Below are positions 37,572 through 47,400 of a DNA stretch of 64,000 nucleotides, in pieces. Position 1 is the first letter of the stretch; each line of letters opens with the position of its first letter. The stretch covers positions 1 through 64,000 of the forward strand of contig JANXBU010000003.1 in NCBI GenBank assembly GCA_025060505.1. Reading direction: 5' to 3'. The DNA comes from Candidatus Calescibacterium sp. (GTDB taxonomy: Bacteria; Calescibacteriota; Calescibacteriia; Calescibacteriales; Calescibacteriaceae). The translations under genes and the position numbers were made by a program. A model generated the notes under the pieces. It had not been told where the DNA came from, made no database searches, and saw only the letters and a program-made list of their open reading frames with translations.

Positions 37572-38627
37572 ATGATAAGTTTTGAGTTATCTGAAGAGGA
37601 AAAGATCATAAAGAAAACAGCGGAGGATTTTGGAAAGATTCTAAGAGAGCAAAGTAGGAAAGCAGAGAAGGAAGGAGTCAGTGATCAGATAAAGAGAAAA
37701 TATAGCGAACTTGGTTTTGGATTAATGGATATATCAGAGGAACTCGGTGGCTTTGGATATGGATTATTCAGAAAAGTTTTGGCCTTGCAGTGTATGAGCT
37801 GGGGTTGTGCGGCAACAACCCTTTCTCTTGAACTAAGTCCCGTAAATCTTCATCTCATCCAATCAATTGATGCAGATAAAGATACAAAAACGAAATTCAA
37901 AGAAGAAGTTATGCATAATCCATGGGGAATATATATAGATTTTGATGGAAATTTTTCTATAAGGAATCAGAAATTCTCAGGCAAAGCGTGGGCTGTTTTA
38001 GGCAAGAATATAAGTAAGTTCGCTCTCATCAAAGGAGATGAATTTTTTATTTTTGACGAATTTGACATTGTATCAAAAAAGCCACTCGCTTTAGATGCCG
38101 TTGGGTTGAATGAAGTAAATCTTGAAAATTCGTCTCCTCTTTATTCTTCTCGTATAAACTATAAGAGATTTGTAAGCGTTATCAGGGTTTATCTTACCGC
38201 AATTCTTTCTGGTATTCTGAGAGCTTCTTTTGACTATGCATCCCAGTATGCTGTTGAACGGGAAGCTTTTGGAAAGAAAATAGCTCATCATCAAGGTTTG
38301 GCTTTTGCTCTTTCTGATTTTTCCATTTCAGTTTCAATAGCAGATCTGTGTGCTTGGAGATCTGCTTGGTCCTTAGATTCTGGCCAAGAAAATTTTGAGC
38401 AGATATGTGCTGATTCATTTTCTTATACCGCTGAGCTTGCTGAGAAATTTACCGTCTGGGGGGTGCAAATTTTGGGAGGACATGGTTTTGTTAAAGATCA
38501 TATGGTTGAAAAATGGATGCGAGAAGCTAAAGCTATTTCTCTTCTTTTTGGTGGGAAATATTACGCTGATCTTGATTCCTTCGGATTAAACCAAGGAAAT
38601 TTATTAGACCAACAACAGAAAGTATAG
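37572..38627 (+). CDS. Divergent acyl-CoA dehydrogenase-family protein
   Basis: 351 residues, against about 380 in the family. The C-terminal half is clear: YAVEREAFGKKIAHHQGLAFALSDF (about 224-248), FTVWGVQILGGHGFVKDHMVEKWMREAKA (about 293-321). The usual catalytic Glu in the following IYEGT position is replaced (SLLFGGKY), and the alternative helix-G Glu of isovaleryl-CoA dehydrogenase is not seen either (VIRVYLT). The middle beta domain is poorly conserved. It may be an FAD-binding oxidase, hydroxylase-like or other non-classical member. Third gene of the operon, 91 bp after the dehydrogenase, with TGGAGGT before its ATG. Its last 95 nt overlap the converging glycosyltransferase gene. Confidence 0.8.
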   Translation: MISFELSEEEKIIKKTAEDFGKILREQSRKAEKEGVSDQIKRKYSELGFGLMDISEELGGFGYGLFRKVLALQCMSWGCAATTLSLELSPVNLHLIQSIDADKDTKTKFKEEVMHNPWGIYIDFDGNFSIRNQKFSGKAWAVLGKNISKFALIKGDEFFIFDEFDIVSKKPLALDAVGLNEVNLENSSPLYSSRINYKRFVSVIRVYLTAILSGILRASFDYASQYAVEREAFGKKIAHHQGLAFALSDFSISVSIADLCAWRSAWSLDSGQENFEQICADSFSYTAELAEKFTVWGVQILGGHGFVKDHMVEKWMREAKAISLLFGGKYYADLDSFGLNQGNLLDQQQKV

Positions 38628-40065
38628 ATAAAATCGGCTCAACTGTATAAAATCTTCTTGGCTGAGCTGACTCAAAGGTTGTCACAATAAAAGTTCCATA
38701 AATGAATATAAAAAGCAAAATTACTGGCTTCATTTTCGGTCTTATGATTGAAAGAAAAGATAGAATCAGTGTTGATATTCTTATGAGCCAACCAAGGGTG
38801 TAAAATATCCAAAGTTTTAATGGAAGGAGCTTTAATCTCTTTTCTCGTATTTCTTCTAATGTTTCTTTTATTTTACCTTCAAGTATGTTTGGTATTATAT
38901 ATCTTGTCATTTCTTGTGAGGATGGTTTTATGTTCCCTGTAGTCATGTAATAAAGTTGAGCTATACCGAAGGGTGGAAGTAATCTTATAAATCCTGCGAT
39001 ATGTATTTCAATTGGGTATTTCCAGAATTTTTTAACAATCTCTTCTCTACATATGTTTGCTATTTGAGTTTGTTTTGTGAGATCAAAGTTATAATTTTGT
39101 ACTTGCTCATCGTTTTCAAATTTAGTGTTCCATCCAAATCTTTCGGAAGCTTTGTTTAGGATTTCAAGATCAAATTGTTGTCTCTCAAGTTTTATCCATT
39201 TTCCTTTATACATTTTATCTCTTATTTCACAGAAGAAAACATGCGCTCCGGGGCGAAAGATCGGAATTTTCCATATCATATAGTTCCTGATTATCCAAGG
39301 TGAGATTACCAGAAAAGCTGCAATCCCACAAAATATAAAGTTTTTGATTTTTCTGGAGAGGATTAAGGTTAAAAAGGGTAGTGCGATAGAAAAGAAAAAC
39401 CAAAGAGGGTGGAGTAGAGATAAAATACCAGATAAAAATCCTGCAAGCGAAGACTTTTTTACTGAAATATTTCCGGATACTAAAATAAGCACGATCATCA
39501 ATAAGAGGAATCCTTGAAGTGTTTCTGTCATAAATGTCTGAGTGAAAACTGTCGCTGAAGGTGAAACGGCGTATATTATAGACGGAACAAATGAGTATAT
39601 TCCTACCAGGCCCAAATTCTTTGAGATCAGGTATATAACAGGTATTTTCAGAGAATCTACAATGTTTTGAGAAAAGATAACGATTTCTCTTCTTTCTCCA
39701 AATAATATGTAGTGTATAGCTATAAACAGTGGATATATGGGTGGTCTGTATATTTCTGGTTCATTTGATGGAACACATTTTTCGGGGAAGTCCTCTGGAA
39801 TTTCTCTTGGACAGTCATTTATATATTTTTTCTTCTCTATAAGATTTATAGCTGGAAACTCATATGTGTAAGAATCTATTGTGTAAAACGCTCTTTTAGG
39901 ATCTTCCGATATATAGGAGAAAAAGAAAATAATTCTTATCAGAAATCCGAGACCTGTAATTATTAGTATATTTTTCACCTTTCTCGCTAGGTACCTAATT
40001 ACTGTATAGTTATAGAATCCTTTGAATTTGTTTTGGTTGGAATATTTCAGATGACATATTTTCAT
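38533..40065 (-). CDS. GT-C (PMT/ArnT-like) glycosyltransferase, membrane protein
   Basis: 510 residues. After the first membrane segment (about 35-52) comes a large outer loop with the acidic motif YTIDSYTYEFP and YRPPIYPLFIAIHY, matching the loop-1 Asp and entry to helix 2 of PMT_2/ArnT-like enzymes. About nine further membrane segments follow. Such enzymes transfer a sugar from a polyprenyl-phosphate donor outside the cytoplasm, to lipid A or protein. The 3' end overlaps the converging acyl-CoA-dehydrogenase-like gene by 95 nt. TATAGT lies 6 nt before the ATG. Confidence 0.78.
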   Translation of the reverse strand: MKICHLKYSNQNKFKGFYNYTVIRYLARKVKNILIITGLGFLIRIIFFFSYISEDPKRAFYTIDSYTYEFPAINLIEKKKYINDCPREIPEDFPEKCVPSNEPEIYRPPIYPLFIAIHYILFGERREIVIFSQNIVDSLKIPVIYLISKNLGLVGIYSFVPSIIYAVSPSATVFTQTFMTETLQGFLLLMIVLILVSGNISVKKSSLAGFLSGILSLLHPLWFFFSIALPFLTLILSRKIKNFIFCGIAAFLVISPWIIRNYMIWKIPIFRPGAHVFFCEIRDKMYKGKWIKLERQQFDLEILNKASERFGWNTKFENDEQVQNYNFDLTKQTQIANICREEIVKKFWKYPIEIHIAGFIRLLPPFGIAQLYYMTTGNIKPSSQEMTRYIIPNILEGKIKETLEEIREKRLKLLPLKLWIFYTLGWLIRISTLILSFLSIIRPKMKPVILLFIFIYGTFIVTTFESAQPRRFYTVEPILSILSVVGLINFLGLIRRNQDQRNISHQKEEK

Positions 40066-40071
40066 TGTCGC

Positions 40072-40077
40072 ACTATA
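40072..40077 (-). promoter_or_regulatory. TATAGT box 6 nt before the glycosyltransferase gene
   Basis: On the minus strand TATAGT ends 6 nt before the ATG at 40065 and no Shine-Dalgarno is present. It fits the leaderless pattern. The divergent gatC gene begins at 40127, 61 bp from the glycosyltransferase start. Confidence 0.4.
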
Positions 40078-40126
40078 AAAAATCAGAAATTCGCTTGCCT
40101 GTTATCAGAGGAGATAAGAAATACTT

Positions 40127-40411
40127 ATGGAGTTTGAGGAAATTTTGGAGCTTTGTGCTCTTGATATTCCTTTAGATAAAAAAGAAGATTTCAAAAGGCA
40201 GGTGGAGAAAATTATTCAGTTTTACAATACTTTGTCTGAGCTTGATCTTGGGGATATAAAACCTACAACGTGGAGATTTGAAAGCAAACAGGAGTTCAGA
40301 GACGATATACCTGAGAGGTTTGAAGATGCAGATATGATAGTCAAGGGGTTTCCAAGAGAGGTTCAAGGATTCTGTTTCATACCACAAGTTCTTGAGTACA
40401 GAAAGAAGTAG
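40127..40411 (+). CDS. gatC: Asp-tRNA(Asn)/Glu-tRNA(Gln) amidotransferase subunit C
   Basis: 94 residues. The family layout is present: two N-terminal helices (ILELCALDIPLDKKEDFKRQ; IIQFYNTLSELDLGDIKPT), then the extended FRDDIPERFEDADMIVKGFP and GFCFIPQVLE, matching FREDxxxxSLxREEALxNAP and FxVPxVIE of GatC. It wraps GatA and GatB in the transamidosome route to Gln-tRNA or Asn-tRNA. gatA and gatB are not adjacent, and an isolated gatC is common. Confidence 0.85.
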   Translation: MEFEEILELCALDIPLDKKEDFKRQVEKIIQFYNTLSELDLGDIKPTTWRFESKQEFRDDIPERFEDADMIVKGFPREVQGFCFIPQVLEYRKK

Positions 40412-40529
40412 AATCTGCTTTGATCTTTATTTTGTTTCAGAAATTTCAAGATTTTCATTCTTGTTTTTCTGTAACCGTGATTTTTTATGTATTACTAATT
40501 TGATATTTTATTATTATCAATTTGATTTT

Positions 40530-42980
40530 TTACTTACTTTCTTCCGTTAAATATTTTTTCAGATTTATGTCTTGGAATGCTTTGTTAATTATCTCTGGTC
40601 TAACAGATGAAGCTGCGGTGAGAAATTCTATTGCTCTTTCTTTTTCTCCTTTTGCGGCGTATAGGGAAGCTAAATTGAAGAGTTTAGCTGCTTTTTCGTT
40701 ATCATCTCTTGGCTCAAAAGAGTTCAGAATTTTTTCTGCTTCATCAAATTTTCCTTCGTTTATATAAAGTGTTGCGAGATTTATTATCACTCTCGGATTA
40801 TCTGGTTTTATTGAAAGAGATAATTTTAGATACTCCTCTGCTTTATCATAGTTCTTCTTTGCTGTATAAGCTGTTCCAAGAACAAAGTATGATAAAAATC
40901 TTACTTCTGCTTCATTGAAAACAATTTCGGGTACAGATAAACCATATCTTTTCTTAGATGGAGAATTATCTATTTCATAAATTGCTCTCTGTGCATATTC
41001 AATTGCTTTATCATAGTCTCCTTTCATTATATATGCGTTTGCTACGGTGGAGTATGCTTCGGGAATATTTGCTGGATTCGAATCAGTTGATCTCAGAGTA
41101 TATTCTATACCTTTATCTATCTGCCCTATCTGTATATACATTTTTCCGAGTTCTCTTCTTCCTTTACCGAAATATGGCACAAGTTTCAAAGTTCCTTCAA
41201 GAAGATCAAGTACTTTCTGATCTATAACTCCTCCATTCATAGCGAGGTACAGATAAGCCATATCATAGTATGTTCTTTCGGCTGGGTTTTCATAATTCAG
41301 AGAAGCGATATAAAATCGCTCAGATACAGCAAAGTTTCTCATTCTTTTGTAGAATTGACCGTATCTATAATAAACCTCCGCAAGTGTGAAGTTTCTTGCA
41401 GTGAAGAATCCAGGAGATATTCTGCAGATTTTTCTCCACAAGCATACTCCGGACTGGCATCCAGGTATTCCATCTTTGCACGGAGCTCCCAGAGAAGCTA
41501 CTATAAAAAACAAACCAGGGATCAAGTATATTATTTTGTTTCTTGGAGATAATTCTATCTTCTGCTCATTTTTTACATCAGACCGTATCACTTCAAGAAA
41601 GCCAATAAAGAGCCAAAAGTGTGTAACAGAACCAGGCCACTGTAAGGAAAAATTGAACGAAGCTCCCGCTAATGTAGAAACTATTCCAAGTATTATGCCA
41701 GTTGCTACAAAGAAAGGATATTGTTTATTTTTTTCTCCTCCGTCTCTAAAAATATCTAAGTACAATGAAAAAACTATGAAGATTATTCCGAGAAATATTG
41801 AGAATCCAACTATTCCCAAATCCGCCATTATTTGAACATATTCGTTGTGAGCTTTGTCCACTCTTGTATTTGTGAACATTGTAGCTTCATCAAGCAATCG
41901 TGGAGCGTATTTCCATGAAAGAATTTCGTAGTTCCCTGCTCCAACACCAAAGATCGGACTATCTTTCATCATCTCGTATGAAGCGTTCCACGCCATCAAC
42001 CTCGTTGTAACAGAAGACCCAGGACCAACCTGAACGAATGACTTTAATCTTCCAGATATCTGCTTACCATAATCTGTGAAATTCAAGAATGCAGCAAAAA
42101 GTAAAGCTAAAATTACCAGAGTGGCTCCGGTATATCTTAGAACCTTTCTTACATCGGTTCCATATCTTATTTTCTGTAAAGTGTATATTAGAGAAAAACC
42201 TGCCAGAATAGTTGCCATACCAACCCATCCAGCTCTGTTCTTTGCCCCAAATATATAGATGAAGTTTATTAAACTTGAAGTTATAAATAGATACTTCATC
42301 GGACCTCTTTCGGCAAAGGAAAAACCAATGACTAGTGAAAATGCCAAAAGAAGATACTCAACAGCAAAGTTGGAAAGCCCAAATGTAGTTATAGGATTCG
42401 GGTTTCCATACTGATCTGGTGGCATCGGGTAAACACCGATTAGTTGAAGTATTCCGTATCCAGAAACTATAGCAGATGTTATTGCTATAAAGATTGATAT
42501 GATCCTTATTTCTTTTGAGTTCAGAGTTTGGGAAGCAAGATATGCTAGAATTCCGGGACCTATCATAACTGCAAGGTTCTGTGTTTTGTAAGGATTTGTT
42601 GCCCAAAGGGCACTTAGAACTCCATATATAAGAAAAGCAAAGACTAATAAAAATGTTCTTGGAAAATTGAAAAATATATTTTTGTTCTTCCAGTAAATGT
42701 ATGTTATAACTGCTCCAAAAAGCGCCATAGAAACATAACCCCAAGCGATCTTTGACCAAACATATTCTATCTGGTATTTGTAAAGGGGGATCATTACGAC
42801 ATAAAGTATGAATGGAATTATCTTTAATACTGAATCAATGTTTAAACCATCTGATTTATCATCTGCCATTTCGACTCTCCTGATTTTCTCATCTGATCTC
42901 TCTTCTCGCCTTCTTTGTTCTCTTCTGATTTCCTTTATTCTTCTTTTATCTCTTATATCTGTTTTCCTCTGTTCTTTCAT
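40530..42980 (-). CDS. O-antigen ligase/polymerase-family membrane protein fused to TPR repeats
   Basis: 816 residues. A highly basic N-terminal tail (1-45), then about twelve membrane segments to residue 470. The Wzy_C/WaaL-type motif is near residues 370-390 (RVDKAHNEYVQIMADLGIVGF), and RAGWVGMATI lies earlier. From about 545 the protein is soluble and made of TPR units (YYDMAYLYLAMNG, AYSTVANAYIMKGDYDKAIEYAQRAI, VINLATLYINEGKFDEAEKIL). Family role: joins or polymerises glycan on a lipid carrier at the outer face of the inner membrane. The TPR part could recruit partner enzymes. Met38 is a possible later start that would omit the basic tail. Confidence 0.85.
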   Translation of the reverse strand: MKEQRKTDIRDKRRIKEIRREQRRREERSDEKIRRVEMADDKSDGLNIDSVLKIIPFILYVVMIPLYKYQIEYVWSKIAWGYVSMALFGAVITYIYWKNKNIFFNFPRTFLLVFAFLIYGVLSALWATNPYKTQNLAVMIGPGILAYLASQTLNSKEIRIISIFIAITSAIVSGYGILQLIGVYPMPPDQYGNPNPITTFGLSNFAVEYLLLAFSLVIGFSFAERGPMKYLFITSSLINFIYIFGAKNRAGWVGMATILAGFSLIYTLQKIRYGTDVRKVLRYTGATLVILALLFAAFLNFTDYGKQISGRLKSFVQVGPGSSVTTRLMAWNASYEMMKDSPIFGVGAGNYEILSWKYAPRLLDEATMFTNTRVDKAHNEYVQIMADLGIVGFSIFLGIIFIVFSLYLDIFRDGGEKNKQYPFFVATGIILGIVSTLAGASFNFSLQWPGSVTHFWLFIGFLEVIRSDVKNEQKIELSPRNKIIYLIPGLFFIVASLGAPCKDGIPGCQSGVCLWRKICRISPGFFTARNFTLAEVYYRYGQFYKRMRNFAVSERFYIASLNYENPAERTYYDMAYLYLAMNGGVIDQKVLDLLEGTLKLVPYFGKGRRELGKMYIQIGQIDKGIEYTLRSTDSNPANIPEAYSTVANAYIMKGDYDKAIEYAQRAIYEIDNSPSKKRYGLSVPEIVFNEAEVRFLSYFVLGTAYTAKKNYDKAEEYLKLSLSIKPDNPRVIINLATLYINEGKFDEAEKILNSFEPRDDNEKAAKLFNLASLYAAKGEKERAIEFLTAASSVRPEIINKAFQDINLKKYLTEESK

Positions 42981-43102
42981 ATCGTTTTTTAAACATTATA
43001 CAGCAAAATGTCTTGATACAGATTTTTCAAAATGTAACTATATATGAAATATTTTCCCCAGTTTGATTGATTTTAAATTTGAAGATTTCTTGTTTCAGTT
43101 GA

Positions 43103-44293
43103 TTAGGTTAGCTGTTTATAGTATTCTATAAGAACCTGTGATATATCAGAGCGCATAAATTCTTCGGATGGAATTTTTCCTTCTGAAAACATTTGTCTTG
43201 CTTGAGTTCCAGATATACTTACTCTCTGAGATTCGTCGTGAGGGCAAACTTTTTCTGATGTCATACTTCCGCAAGATCTGCACCAGAAAGAATTCTCAAA
43301 AAATAAGATTTCTATTCCCAAATCTAAATTCTCAAATATCTTGTGTGCATCGTAGGGGCCGTAGAAATTCTTGTATCCAGCGTGATCTCTTCCTATTATA
43401 AAGTGGGTGCATCCGTAGTTTTTTCTCATTATAGCGTGATGAACTGCTTCCCTTGGACCACCATATCTCATAGCTGAAAGCAGAACTCCAAGGAAAACTC
43501 TATCTGGTCTGTAGTATTTCGAAACAAGTATCTTATATGATTTTATTATCACATCAGCTGGAACGTCATCTTTTTTAGTTTCTCCAACCAGAGGATTTAG
43601 AAAAAGACCGTCGCATATTTCTAAGGCGCACTTCTGAATATACTCGTGTCCTCTGTGCGGAGCATTTCTTGTCTGGAATCCAACGACTTTTCTCCATCCT
43701 CTTTTTACAAATTCGGTGCGTGTTTGCTCAGGTGTGAAGAAGAGATCCGGAAAACCGAGATCATCTAATTCAAAAAGCTTTACTTTTCCACCAATATATC
43801 TATCTCCGATTGACTTCAAATATGCAACAGATGGATGCTCTTCCGACTGTGTTCTATATACAAGCAGAGATTCTTTTTCCTTATCTGCCTTGTAGATTTC
43901 CTCTACTTCAACAGAACCATAAACTTTTCCATTGTAATAAAGATAGATTTCGTCTGATTTTTTTATTCTCTGATAATCTTCATCTTTCACAGAAAGTGTT
44001 ATGGGAATACTCCAGATTATTCCATTGTGTAATCTCATATTTTTTATGCACTCAAAGTAATCTTTTTTGTTCATAAATCCTTCAAGTGGACTCAGAACCC
44101 CGATTCCCATCATCTGTAAATCACACCACTCCCGGCGAGTTATCTGAATTTGGGCGATGTTTTCTTTTAGCTTGTACTCAGGAAAATATCTCGATTTGAG
44201 CTTGCCGCCATGAACAACCGATGGAAGCTTGTTTATATATGATTTTTTATCTTCAACTCTTTTCTTTTCTTTTCTTTTGTTGTTCTCTTTCAT
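43103..44293 (-). CDS. sat: Sulfate adenylyltransferase (ATP sulfurylase)
   Basis: 396 residues, single-domain Sat. The PUA-like N-domain has MGIGVLSPLEGFM. The catalytic domain has QTRNAPHRGHEY (about 206-217), LNPLVGETKKDDVPADV, MRYGGPREAVHHAIMRKNYGCTHFIIGRDHAG. A Zn site CRSC...CPH lies near 335-350 (SFWCRSCG, EKVCPHDE), as in many bacterial and archaeal enzymes. It makes APS from ATP and sulfate, or the reverse in sulfur oxidisers. No APS kinase domain is fused, and no apr, cys or dsr genes are adjacent, so direction cannot be told. AAAGGATT precedes the ATG. Confidence 0.93.
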   Translation of the reverse strand: MKENNKRKEKKRVEDKKSYINKLPSVVHGGKLKSRYFPEYKLKENIAQIQITRREWCDLQMMGIGVLSPLEGFMNKKDYFECIKNMRLHNGIIWSIPITLSVKDEDYQRIKKSDEIYLYYNGKVYGSVEVEEIYKADKEKESLLVYRTQSEEHPSVAYLKSIGDRYIGGKVKLFELDDLGFPDLFFTPEQTRTEFVKRGWRKVVGFQTRNAPHRGHEYIQKCALEICDGLFLNPLVGETKKDDVPADVIIKSYKILVSKYYRPDRVFLGVLLSAMRYGGPREAVHHAIMRKNYGCTHFIIGRDHAGYKNFYGPYDAHKIFENLDLGIEILFFENSFWCRSCGSMTSEKVCPHDESQRVSISGTQARQMFSEGKIPSEEFMRSDISQVLIEYYKQLT

Positions 44294-44463
44294 AATCCTT
44301 TATATGTAGGAAAATCTACATCATCGTAATGAACTGCAAGATTTTATATCTTTCTTTTTCCCTTTTATTCTTGTTTTTTTAATTTTTGGTGAAGCAAGTA
44401 GAAAATTAGAATTCATTTTTATCTTCCAATTAATATAGATTGGTATGAACGAGGAGGGTAAAT

Positions 44464-47400
44464 ATGTTTGGTTTCAAAGAAAAATCTGCTTGTGGGGTTG
44501 GATTCGTAGCTGACTTATCTACAAAAGCATCCAGAAAAATCTTAGATATAGGTATAGAATCTGTAAAAAATCTGGTTCACAGAGGAGCTGTTTCTGCTGA
44601 CGGAAAAACTGGAGACGGTGCGGGGATACTTACAGAGATACCAAAAAAAATCATCAAAAAAGAAGTTAAGAAATATAACTTGGATGAAAACAAAATTGCT
44701 GTCGGAGTCTTTTTCTTCTTCGGAGGTTCCGAAAAATTTCTTAAACCAAGCATAGAAGATTTTGCAAGAAAAATCGGATTAAATCCAGTTTGTTGGAGAG
44801 ATGTTCCAGTAGATGATTCTGCTCTCGGAGAAATTGCTCTTTCTTCAAAACCGAATATAAAACATCTTTTGCTCTCTTACTCTGAGCAGAACTTAAAGGA
44901 AGTTGAGAGAAAACTTTTCATTCTCAGAAAGTACGCTGAAAAGATAGCGAGAGAAAATAGGCTTAAAGTTTATGTGCCATCAATATCCGCCAAGAAGATA
45001 GTGTACAAAGGACTTTTTATTTCAACCCAGATAGATAAATTCTACCTTGATCTCCAAGATCCAGACTATGAAACAAGTTTTTGTCTTTTCCATCAAAGAT
45101 ACAGTACGAACACCCATCCAAGATGGGATATAGCTCAGCCTTTCAGGTATATTGCTCATAACGGAGAAATAAATACTCTTTTGGGTAACATCAAATGGAT
45201 GGAATCAAGAGAGAAAGCTTTGAAAGAATCAAAATTCTGGAGCAAAGAAGAAATAGAACTTCTAAAACCAATCATATGGAGTGAAGGAAGCGACTCATCT
45301 ATGCTTGACAACGCAGTTGAGATAATCTACCTTTCCGGAGCTGATATTGTTTCTACAATGTCTATGCTTGTTCCAGAACCTTATGAAGTAGTTCATGATA
45401 TGAGTGATGATGTTAGGGCTTTTTTTGAATATCACGACTATTTTCTTGAACCTTGGGATGGTCCAGCCGCTCTTGTATTTTGTGATTATACAGGAGTTGG
45501 TGCTTGCCTTGATAGAAATGGTCTGAGACCAGCAAGATATGGTATAACTGATTCTGGTATTCTCATATTTGCCTCTGAGCTTGGAGTCTCTGAAATTCCT
45601 TATAAAAATTTTGATGAAATCGGAGGACTCGGACCCGGAGAAATGCTCTTTTTCGATTTCAGTGACAAAAAAATATACCGGAATAAAGAGATAAAAAAGA
45701 AAATTGCTGGTGCAAGAAAATACGTTGATTTCACCAAAGACGTAAAGAAGATAAAAACAGATGTCGAGGTAGATTCATTTCCTTACTTGCTGACAGATGA
45801 GAAAGAACTTCTGAGAAAGCAAAAAGCTTTTGGATACACAGAGGAGGACATAGAAAGATTCGTGAAAGATATGGCTTTCAAGTCACAAGAATCAGTTTAC
45901 TCTATGGGAGATGATACCCCGTTTGCATTCATGTCGAAGGTTCCGAGAAATATATACTCTTATTTCAAGCAGAGATTTGCTCAGGTTACAAATCCACCAA
46001 TAGATGCATATAGAGAATCCATAGTCATGTCTCTCACAACAACTATTGGTGAAAAATTGAATCCTATTGAAACTGATCAATTTGATACAAGAAATTTAGT
46101 CAGGTTAGATAGTCCAATAATAACTGAAAAGAATCTTGAGGAACTCAAGCAGATCTTTTCGTACAGAGTTTTTGAGATGACCTACGATGCTTACGATAGG
46201 AATTCTCTTGAGGTGAATCTAATGAATCTTGTTTCAGATGTTGTGAAAGCTGTAAGAGACGATGGAGTAAAGCTCGTTATACTTTCAGATAGAGCTGCTG
46301 GTGATAGAGGAAAAGCTCTTATCTCTCCTTTGCTTTGTGTTGGGGCTGTTCATTCAACTCTCATAAAGGAAGGCTTGAGGCTCAAATGTTCAATAATTCT
46401 TGATACCGGAGAACCAAGGGAGGAACACCACTTTGCCTGCTTGCTCGGATACGGTGCCGATGCTATACTTCCTTATCTTGCTTTCTACACCGCTTATAAC
46501 CTCAAAGAAGAACACATTGGGAAATCCGTTCAGGTAGATGATAAAATGAAGCTTATAAAAAACTACAAATCAGCTGTTGAGAAAGGTATAAAGAAAATAA
46601 TGAGCAAGATTGGAATCTCTGTTCTCTCAAGCTACCGAGGAGGAAAGATTTTTGAGATAATAGGTCTCTCACACAAAGTAGTTCATACCTGTTTTGATGG
46701 AACCCCAGCTTGGTTTACTCACGATGGTCTTGACTTTGAACACATAGCGAGGGACTACTCTGAGTTCTATAACTGGAGCAAGGATACAAGTCCAAGACTT
46801 GTTAATCTTGGTTTCTTCAAGTTCATAAGAGACAAAGAATATCATATGAAAAATCCTTATGTTTTCAGACCTCTTCACAAGTTTACAGAAACGGGCGATT
46901 ACAACTACTACAAAGAATTCACTGAGCAAGTCTCATCGCGAGAGCCATCGAAAGTCAGGGACTTTTTTGATGTTTTGCCTGTTGGTGATCCAATTCCGCT
47001 GGATGAAGTTGAGCCAGTTGAAAGTATTCTGAAAAGATTCTATGTTTCATCAATGTCATTCGGAGCTCTTTCACCAGAAGCTCATGAGACGCTTGCAATA
47101 GGAGTAAACAGAATAGGTGCTAATATGGGAAGTGGAGAAGGTGGAGAAGATCCGCGTAGATTTGAACCTTACGAGAATGGAGATTGGGCAAACTCTTCAA
47201 TGAAACAAATTGCTTCTGGAAGATTTGGAGTGACAACCGAGTATGCTGTAAATTGTAGGGAGCTTGAAATAAAAATAGCTCAGGGTGCAAAACCCGGGGA
47301 GGGTGGGCAGCTTCCGGGGATAAAAGTAAACGAGACTATTGCTAAGGTAAGAAGAACGGTTCCCGGAATATCTCTTATTTCTCCACCACCACACCATGAT

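Noticed and set aside
43103-44293. Dissimilatory sulfur metabolism
   Set aside because: Sat alone, without apr, dsr or sox genes nearby, does not tell direction or energy metabolism.
44294-44463. Riboswitch upstream of gltB
   Set aside because: The 170-bp divergent spacer with sat shows no recognisable riboswitch core; only the GAGGAGGG site can be supported.
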